From NCBI GenBank assembly GCA_049242865.1, contig JBMLOR010000014.1:1-22088 (forward strand): a stretch of DNA of 22,088 nucleotides, written 5' to 3'. The notes under the pieces were generated by a model that ran no database searches, was not told where the DNA came from, and was given only the letters and a program-made list of their open reading frames with translations. Shown piece by piece: positions 17,087 to 22,088 of the stretch. How positions within the stretch are numbered: the stretch's first letter is position 1; every line of letters begins with the position of its first letter. The position numbers and the translations under genes were made by a program. Source of the DNA: CAIVPM01 sp049242865 (GTDB lineage Bacteria; Bacteroidota; Bacteroidia; Chitinophagales; Chitinophagaceae).

Positions 17087-17097
17087 AATTGTAGTTT

Positions 17098-17628
17098 TCA
17101 ATAGCTTATACATTTAATAAGCTTTAAATTATATTTTTTTCGAATTTCATTTATGGGCTCATCAATTATGTTGTAAAACTGCAAATCACAAATGCATTTT
17201 GCTTGTTGACCTTGCTTATAATGCCAAACCATTTTGTTATACAAATGAGGGAAATGAAGTCCTAATGCAGCAATACCAATAGTAACAGGAGATTTATTGC
17301 CATTACCCATCATAAAACACTGCATTAAAATTTCATCAATTATTGTCATTTTATAGCCAAGCAAAATATGCTTTACATCGTGTGTGCTAAAAAATGGCAC
17401 AAGGTTTAGTTTATGCTTATTTAAGCAATTTACAAGAGCATTGCCCAAAGTATTTTGCTTACAATTTAATAGTTTATTTAGGGTTACTAATGTTTGTTTT
17501 TTATTGTAAAAAACTGCTTGCAACAGCTTAACTAAAAAATGAAATAAAACATTAAACCATTTACTTAGGTACAATACATATTTACTATACATATAATAAG
17601 TTTTTAAATATTTGTGTTTGAATACCAA
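17098..17628 (-). CDS. COQ4-like protein
   Basis: This 176-residue protein carries the COQ4 metal-binding motif HDxxH-x11-E exactly: H83, D84, H87 and E99 in HDVKHILLGYKMTIIDE. Downstream is a GNGNKSP-type turn and an alpha-helical C-terminal half, as in the family. Eukaryotic COQ4 is a mitochondrial protein needed for ubiquinone biosynthesis. Bacteroidota are generally menaquinone users, so the role here is unclear and the name should not be read as function. The ATG at 17628 overlaps the end of the creD-like gene by 25 bases. The internal ATG at 17592 would remove the overlap and give 164 residues; both starts are possible. There is no signal peptide, so it is probably cytoplasmic or membrane-peripheral. 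Confidence 0.78.
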   Translation of the reverse strand: MVFKHKYLKTYYMYSKYVLYLSKWFNVLFHFLVKLLQAVFYNKKQTLVTLNKLLNCKQNTLGNALVNCLNKHKLNLVPFFSTHDVKHILLGYKMTIIDEILMQCFMMGNGNKSPVTIGIAALGLHFPHLYNKMVWHYKQGQQAKCICDLQFYNIIDEPINEIRKKYNLKLIKCISY

Positions 17629-19529
17629 TTAATTTTTCTACTAGCATACATGGCAATACTTAGTATTACAAATAAGCCAATACTACCTACTAATAAAGCA
17701 GTATCCTCTAACCTAATTAATACAAAAATGAATGAGTATAAACCCCCAATAAAACTTGCAAAAATTAATGCAGTACTATTACTTTTAAAATGTGCTTTGG
17801 CATATAAACTTATCAGTAATACAGTTGCAGATGCTGCAATTGCATATGCATAATCAAACAATAAAAATTCACTAATAGAAAGTAACAAAGTAAAAAACAC
17901 CAATAAAGCTACTCCAACTAAAATATACTGAACCGGGTGTAGTGGTTTCTTTTGCATTAACTCAATAATAAAAAATAAGGCAAAACTTAATGCTATAAAC
18001 AATATGGCATACTTTATACACCTATTTGTTTTACTATAATGATCAGCTGGCTGTACCATACTTACTCCAAATGCATAAGTAGAAGGTTGAACAATAAACT
18101 CTTTTAAAGCTGTACCAAAAGGCAAATTAGCACTATTAAAATTCCAAGTTGCTGCAAACCCACTATCGTTTACTACCCTTTCGCTAGGAACTTTATTGCC
18201 ATCAAATTTTGGATTTGCCCAACTACTTTGTACACTAAATTTACTATTTGCAGCTAATGGTAAAAAACGCAAATTTTCGCTACCGTTTATTTTTGCCACC
18301 AAAGAAAAATCTAAAGCTTTACCTATCATTTCTTTGGTGAAAGGGATAGTTACACTTAATCCCTCTGGTTTAAAAGTTGTATTTACAGTTTCTGAACTTC
18401 TGTATTCATCTGCAACTATTTTAGGTGCATCTACCCATTTATTAAATGTTGCAGCAAATGGTAATCCTGGAGCAAAATCATAATTAGCTCCATTAAATTG
18501 TACTACTAATTTCTCATCAATTCCTTTAATATCATTAAGCAAAAAACAAAGTTTTGCTTTTGAAAAATCTATTTGCTCAATGGCAACATCATTAGGAATT
18601 GTTGGGGCAAAATTTCCATTTACTTTTAAAGTTGATTTGTATAAATACACTTTATAAATACTTCTTGGCCTTACTTCTGGCAAAAGGTTACCTTGAACAT
18701 TTAAATTTTGTGGCAATAAAAACAAATCTCTAGTTACAAGCTGCTCTTTATTTTCAACCTTTACTTTTTCGGTGTAAGGCAAATAAATAAATGGGGTACC
18801 AATTGTTTGGTCATTTGCCCATTTGTTACATACTTCTTGAACAACAGATGCTTGTCTTTTTTCTCTCTCTTCCACCAAATTCGAAATAAATAAAGTAGGT
18901 ATTAACAGCACTACAACCATTATACCCATTATAATTGCTTTAATTAATGGTTTATTGTTTTCTGGAGATTTGTTTGCAACATAACTTGTATCGTTGCTTG
19001 TAACTTCTACAAATTCATTACTTGTGTTAAAATTGTTTTGTTCCATGTTTTTATTTTTAAATGATGATTGATGAAAACGTTGTTGTAAAAATTTTAGAGA
19101 GCATAGGTTAGCAATTAAAATTGGTAGTGTTATGTAACTGCTAGCCCATAAAAACTGATGTAAATAACTGGCAGCATAATCATACCCAAATAGCTCACCT
19201 AACAAAGCAGTATTTAAATTACCATAAAAAATAATAATGAAACCTGTGGCTATACTATATGCTAACCAAGCAATACGATTTTGCCACTTCAACCAATTTA
19301 TACAAAAAAAAGTTAGTCCAAGGGCTATACATGCTGGTATTGTAACCAATAAGCTTAACGGAAAAATTATGACTGCAATAAAAGCTTCTTTTTGACATAC
19401 CACTGTAAAAATTACAGTAAGTAACGAATACATTAAACTAGTTAAAAACCAAATTCGTATTGCCAACATTAGTGTAGATATCTGCTTATTCATTTTAAAA
19501 GTGCTTTGTTTTTCAAAGTATTTATACAA
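17604..19529 (-). CDS. CreD-like inner membrane protein with an extra N-terminal four-TM domain
   Basis: This 641-residue protein has two parts. Residues from about 162 (MEQNNFNTS) to the end are a full CreD-type protein. It has one TM (195-217), then the signature LVEEREKRQASVVQEV with downstream W and IYLPYTEK, a large beta-rich periplasmic domain (about 230-500), and a C-terminal bundle of about six TMs containing HPVQYILVG. Residues 1-160 are an added membrane domain with four predicted TMs (22-45, 52-77, 85-104 and 126-145) that I do not recognise. CreD proteins average about 450 residues. They are linked to the envelope stress and beta-lactam response in gamma-proteobacteria, with biochemistry unknown. 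The frame is continuous. An alternative start at 19493 (MNKQIS) is possible. The winged-helix gene lies six bases upstream. Confidence 0.88.
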   Translation of the reverse strand: MYKYFEKQSTFKMNKQISTLMLAIRIWFLTSLMYSLLTVIFTVVCQKEAFIAVIIFPLSLLVTIPACIALGLTFFCINWLKWQNRIAWLAYSIATGFIIIFYGNLNTALLGELFGYDYAASYLHQFLWASSYITLPILIANLCSLKFLQQRFHQSSFKNKNMEQNNFNTSNEFVEVTSNDTSYVANKSPENNKPLIKAIIMGIMVVVLLIPTLFISNLVEEREKRQASVVQEVCNKWANDQTIGTPFIYLPYTEKVKVENKEQLVTRDLFLLPQNLNVQGNLLPEVRPRSIYKVYLYKSTLKVNGNFAPTIPNDVAIEQIDFSKAKLCFLLNDIKGIDEKLVVQFNGANYDFAPGLPFAATFNKWVDAPKIVADEYRSSETVNTTFKPEGLSVTIPFTKEMIGKALDFSLVAKINGSENLRFLPLAANSKFSVQSSWANPKFDGNKVPSERVVNDSGFAATWNFNSANLPFGTALKEFIVQPSTYAFGVSMVQPADHYSKTNRCIKYAILFIALSFALFFIIELMQKKPLHPVQYILVGVALLVFFTLLLSISEFLLFDYAYAIAASATVLLISLYAKAHFKSNSTALIFASFIGGLYSFIFVLIRLEDTALLVGSIGLFVILSIAMYASRKINWYSNTNI

Positions 19530-19535
19530 AAAAAA

Positions 19536-19832
19536 TTATTTATTATTATTAATCATTTGTTCTAAAGCAGCCAAATGCTGTTTAAATGCTAGTTCACCGG
19601 CTTTTGTTGTACTGTAAGTTGTATTTGTTTTTCTACCAATAAATCCTTTTTGTACTTTAAGGTAACCACTTTCTTCTAATCCTTTGATATGGCTTGCCAA
19701 GTTACCATCTGTTATTTGCAATAATTCTTTAAGATCATTAAAACTAATGGCATCATTAACCATTAAGGCACTCATAATTCCTAAACGGATTCTGTTGTCA
19801 AAAACTTTATTTAAATGTAAAATAGGATTCAT
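19536..19832 (-). CDS. Winged-helix transcriptional regulator (MarR/ArsR-like, HTH_34 type)
   Basis: This 98-residue protein is essentially one winged-helix domain. It starts with HLNKVFDNRIRLGIMSAL, has a recognition helix around residues 40-57 (LLQITDGNLASHIKGLEESG), then the wing (GYLKVQKGFIGRKTNTTYSTT) and a C-terminal helix likely used for dimerisation. There is no ligand-binding domain and no cysteine pair for metal or redox sensing. Small regulators of this type sit beside creD-like genes in Bacteroidota, so it probably controls this cluster. It lies between the six-TM gene (17 bases upstream) and the creD-like gene (6 bases downstream). Confidence 0.88.
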   Translation of the reverse strand: MNPILHLNKVFDNRIRLGIMSALMVNDAISFNDLKELLQITDGNLASHIKGLEESGYLKVQKGFIGRKTNTTYSTTKAGELAFKQHLAALEQMINNNK

Positions 19833-19849
19833 TTGTAAAAATACTTGGG

Positions 19850-20500
19850 TTAATTTCTTTCGTATTTAGCCCACATAATTAAACCATAAACAATATGTAA
19901 CACACCAAAACCAGCAGCCCAAAAATATATTCCTAAACCTATAAAATACAGATTTAAAATACCCAAAATTATTTGTCCAATGCCTAAATATCTTACTTCA
20001 CCTAAAGTAAACTTACTTGCATTTACTAAAGCTAATCCATAAAATATTAAACAGCCGGGGGCAATTAAACCAAAAGCTCCATGCTCAATTAATTTAAGAA
20101 TATATAAACCTCCAGCCAACATAGGTATCATCATATTTATAGCAACACGTTTTGAAGTATTACCCCATAATGGAGTATTTGTTTTTTTGCTTCTTAACCA
20201 AGTAAATAAAAAAGAAAGTAAAAAAGAAGCAACAAAAGTTACTACAGCTATTATAAATAGCTTATTGCCCATGTAATCTTTTAGATTATAATTTCTATTG
20301 TACAAGTGACTATCCAATTCACTTAACACTAATCCTTTTGAATTTTTGATAACGTTGCCGGCAAAATAAGCTCCAATTAAAGCACAAGTGCCAGCAGCTA
20401 CGCCACTTAATCCACTTAAACTTAAAAATTTACTACTACGCTCCATCATGTTTTTTATGTGAAGCAAATCACTATTTTGTTGCAAATTATTATCGTTCAT
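19850..20500 (-). CDS. Hypothetical six-TM membrane protein, first gene of the creD cluster
   Basis: This 216-residue protein has a hydrophilic, Asn/Gln-rich N-terminus (MNDNNLQQN) and about six TM segments: 27-49, 80-102, 119-137, 143-160, 171-189 and 192-210. There is a polar loop at 50-79 with several Asn and Tyr residues. I do not recognise a named family or any catalytic motif. Its place directly before the winged-helix regulator and the creD-like gene suggests a role linked to them, perhaps as a membrane sensor, but this is inference. A promoter-like TTTG-N21-TTACTTTG pair lies just upstream, making it the likely first gene of the transcript. Confidence 0.82.
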   Translation of the reverse strand: MNDNNLQQNSDLLHIKNMMERSSKFLSLSGLSGVAAGTCALIGAYFAGNVIKNSKGLVLSELDSHLYNRNYNLKDYMGNKLFIIAVVTFVASFLLSFLFTWLRSKKTNTPLWGNTSKRVAINMMIPMLAGGLYILKLIEHGAFGLIAPGCLIFYGLALVNASKFTLGEVRYLGIGQIILGILNLYFIGLGIYFWAAGFGVLHIVYGLIMWAKYERN

Positions 20501-20517
20501 AAAAGCACTTTGAATTG

Positions 20518-20550
20518 CAAAGTAAACAAGATTTTTTAATACCTAACAAA
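20518..20550 (-). promoter_or_regulatory. Candidate promoter of the six-gene cluster (TTTG-N21-TTACTTTG)
   Basis: On the minus strand TTTG at 20547-20550 is 21 bases from TTACTTTG at 20518-20525, one mismatch from TAnnTTTG. Predicted start near 20512, about 12 bases before the ATG at 20500. The intergenic stretch to recG (20501-20617) shows no clear inverted repeat that could be an operator. Confidence 0.4.
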
Positions 20551-20617
20551 TATTTTTTTATTTTTCTTAAAATGGCTTGTAGTTTTTTGGTTTTGAATTT
20601 ACATTTACAGCCTTTAC

Positions 20618-22088
20618 ATGCACAATCAAGGGCAACATATACTTAGCACACCCATAGAGTATTTAAAAGGTGTTGGACCAATAAAAGCAGATCTTTTAAA
20701 AAAAGAATTGTCCATCTTCACCTTCGACGATTTACTCAACCATTTTCCTCATAGACATATTGATAAAACACAAATTTCCACCATTGATTCTATAGATTAT
20801 AGTACAGAATTTGTTCAAGTTAAAGCAAGATTGCTGAGTTACGAAATTATAGGACAAAAAGCTGGCAAACGATTAGTTGCATTTGTAAAAGACAGTACAG
20901 GAATACTAGAGTTGGTTTGGTTTCAAGGTGTTACTTATATGGAAAAATATTTGCAAGAAGGTGCAGATTATTTTTTATATGGCAAAACCAGTTTTTTTAA
21001 TGGAAAACCACAAATGGCCCATCCAGAAATGGAAGTTTATGTACCTCAGCAAACGCAGGATAAACTAAAACTAGAACCCATTTATTCTACCACAGAAAAA
21101 CTAAAAGCCAGAGGATTAAATGCAAAACAAATTGGCAAACTTACCGAGCAATTATTTACACAAATTAAGCCACAAGACATTGAAGAAAACCTGCCCCAAG
21201 ATTTAATAAAAAAATATCATTTATGCGATAGGTTTTTAGCATACTACAACATTCATTTTCCACAAAAAGATGCTGACTATCAACAAGCATTACGAAGACT
21301 AAAGTTTGAGGAACTTTTTATAGCACAACTACGATTTCAACTGATAAGAGTAAAGCGTCATAAAGCTTTTAAAGGATTTGTATTTAGCAAAGTGGGAGAT
21401 TATTTTAACGATTTTTACAATAATCATTTGCCATTTGCCTTAACAAACGCTCAAAAAAGAGTTTTAAAAGAAATTAGAACCGATACAGCTAAAGGCATTC
21501 AAATGAATAGATTGTTGCAAGGTGATGTTGGTAGCGGAAAAACAATAGTTGCATTACTTTGCATGCTATTAGCTGCAGATAATGGATATCAAAGCTGCTT
21601 AATGGCTCCTACAGAAATTTTAGCACAACAACACTATCAAAGTTTACAATCATTGTTATCTAATACAAATCTAAAAATTGCTTTACTTACCGGCAGTGTA
21701 AAAGCCAAAGAACGAAGAAGTATTTTAGAAGATTTAGCAAACGATTCTATACACTTTGTTGTAGGAACACATGCACTAATCGAAGATACTGTGGTGTTTA
21801 AAAATTTAGGCTTAGCCATAGTTGATGAACAACACAGATTTGGAGTTGCCCAACGTGCAGCACTTTGGAAAAAAAATTCAACGCCTCCACATGTATTAGT
21901 AATGACCGCCACTCCTATTCCTCGAACACTTGCTATGACTGCCTATGGAGATTTAGACTATAGTGTAATTGATGAATTACCCCCTGGAAGAAAACCCATT
22001 GAAACTATTCATAAAACTGAACACAAAAGAGCCCAAATAATGGATTTTGTAAAAACCGAAATTGCAAAAGGTAGGCAAGCCTATTTTG
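20618..22088 (+). CDS. recG: ATP-dependent DNA helicase RecG, N-terminal two thirds (runs off right edge)
   Basis: The visible 490 codons are open to the window edge; RecG is usually about 690-710 residues. ATG at 20618 is the first in-frame Met after a TGA at 20594, and the match begins at once with TPIEYLKGVGPIKADLLKK. The N-terminal wedge and OB-fold domain (about 60-155) contains the LVWFQGVTYMEKYLQEG and YGKTSFFNGKPQMAHPE patterns. The superfamily 2 helicase core follows: Walker A GDVGSGKT (302-309), motif Ia MAPTEILAQQH, LLTGSVKAKERR, GTHALIED, Walker B DEQH (D403) with RFGVAQRA, and motif III MTATPIPRTLAMT. RecG remodels stalled replication forks and Holliday junctions by reverse branch migration. 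No frame disruption is seen. It is divergent from the creD cluster; its promoter is not clear. Confidence 0.97.
   Translation, partial: MHNQGQHILSTPIEYLKGVGPIKADLLKKELSIFTFDDLLNHFPHRHIDKTQISTIDSIDYSTEFVQVKARLLSYEIIGQKAGKRLVAFVKDSTGILELVWFQGVTYMEKYLQEGADYFLYGKTSFFNGKPQMAHPEMEVYVPQQTQDKLKLEPIYSTTEKLKARGLNAKQIGKLTEQLFTQIKPQDIEENLPQDLIKKYHLCDRFLAYYNIHFPQKDADYQQALRRLKFEELFIAQLRFQLIRVKRHKAFKGFVFSKVGDYFNDFYNNHLPFALTNAQKRVLKEIRTDTAKGIQMNRLLQGDVGSGKTIVALLCMLLAADNGYQSCLMAPTEILAQQHYQSLQSLLSNTNLKIALLTGSVKAKERRSILEDLANDSIHFVVGTHALIEDTVVFKNLGLAIVDEQHRFGVAQRAALWKKNSTPPHVLVMTATPIPRTLAMTAYGDLDYSVIDELPPGRKPIETIHKTEHKRAQIMDFVKTEIAKGRQAYF

Noticed and set aside
16050..20500. Antitoxin, defence island or phage-related reading of the membrane-protein cluster
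   Set aside because: No nuclease, protease, toxin or nucleotide-signalling motif is present; the genes match envelope families instead.

Overview
The window looks like chromosomal DNA of an AT-rich member of the Bacteroidota, most likely close to the Chitinophagaceae. This rests on several signs: a C-terminal type IX secretion (T9SS) sorting domain, a DUF3276/PUR-type nucleic-acid-binding protein, a CzcA-type RND pump fused to its outer-membrane channel, Bacteroidota-style promoters (TTTG, then TAnnTTTG), and almost no Shine-Dalgarno sequences. The taxonomic call is inference. I saw no rRNA, tRNA, CRISPR array, insertion sequence or phage gene.

Layout. 1-1178 (-) is the N-terminal part of a secreted GH92 alpha-mannosidase that runs off the left edge. 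1286-1639 (+) is an A-type Fe-S carrier, convergent with an LptF/LptG-type permease at 1674-2783 (-); one terminator hairpin lies between them. 2954-8464 (+) is a two-gene heavy-metal efflux operon: a CzcA/CusA RND pump carrying a TolC-like channel at its C-terminus, then a lipoprotein membrane-fusion protein. A perfect bidirectional terminator separates it from 8544-13763 (-), a 1739-residue secreted glycoside hydrolase of modular design. A divergent promoter region follows, leading to phosphoglycerate kinase (14062-15282, +) and the PUR-like protein (15379-15831, +). The 218-base gap after it holds a terminator and a candidate ~60-nt minus-strand small RNA.

16050-20500 (-) is a closely packed six-gene cluster. 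In transcription order it encodes a six-TM protein, a winged-helix regulator, a CreD-like protein with an unusual extra N-terminal membrane domain, a COQ4-like protein, a DgkA-type lipid kinase and a DUF1361 membrane protein. The theme is inner-membrane and envelope function. Divergent from it, recG starts at 20618 and runs off the right edge.

Most of the window is housekeeping or envelope biology. The points most worth a second look are the candidate small RNA at 15885-15945, the internal signal-peptide-like segment at the pump-channel junction, the extended CreD, the COQ4-type protein in a lineage expected to use menaquinone, and the architecture of the T9SS-exported glycoside hydrolase.
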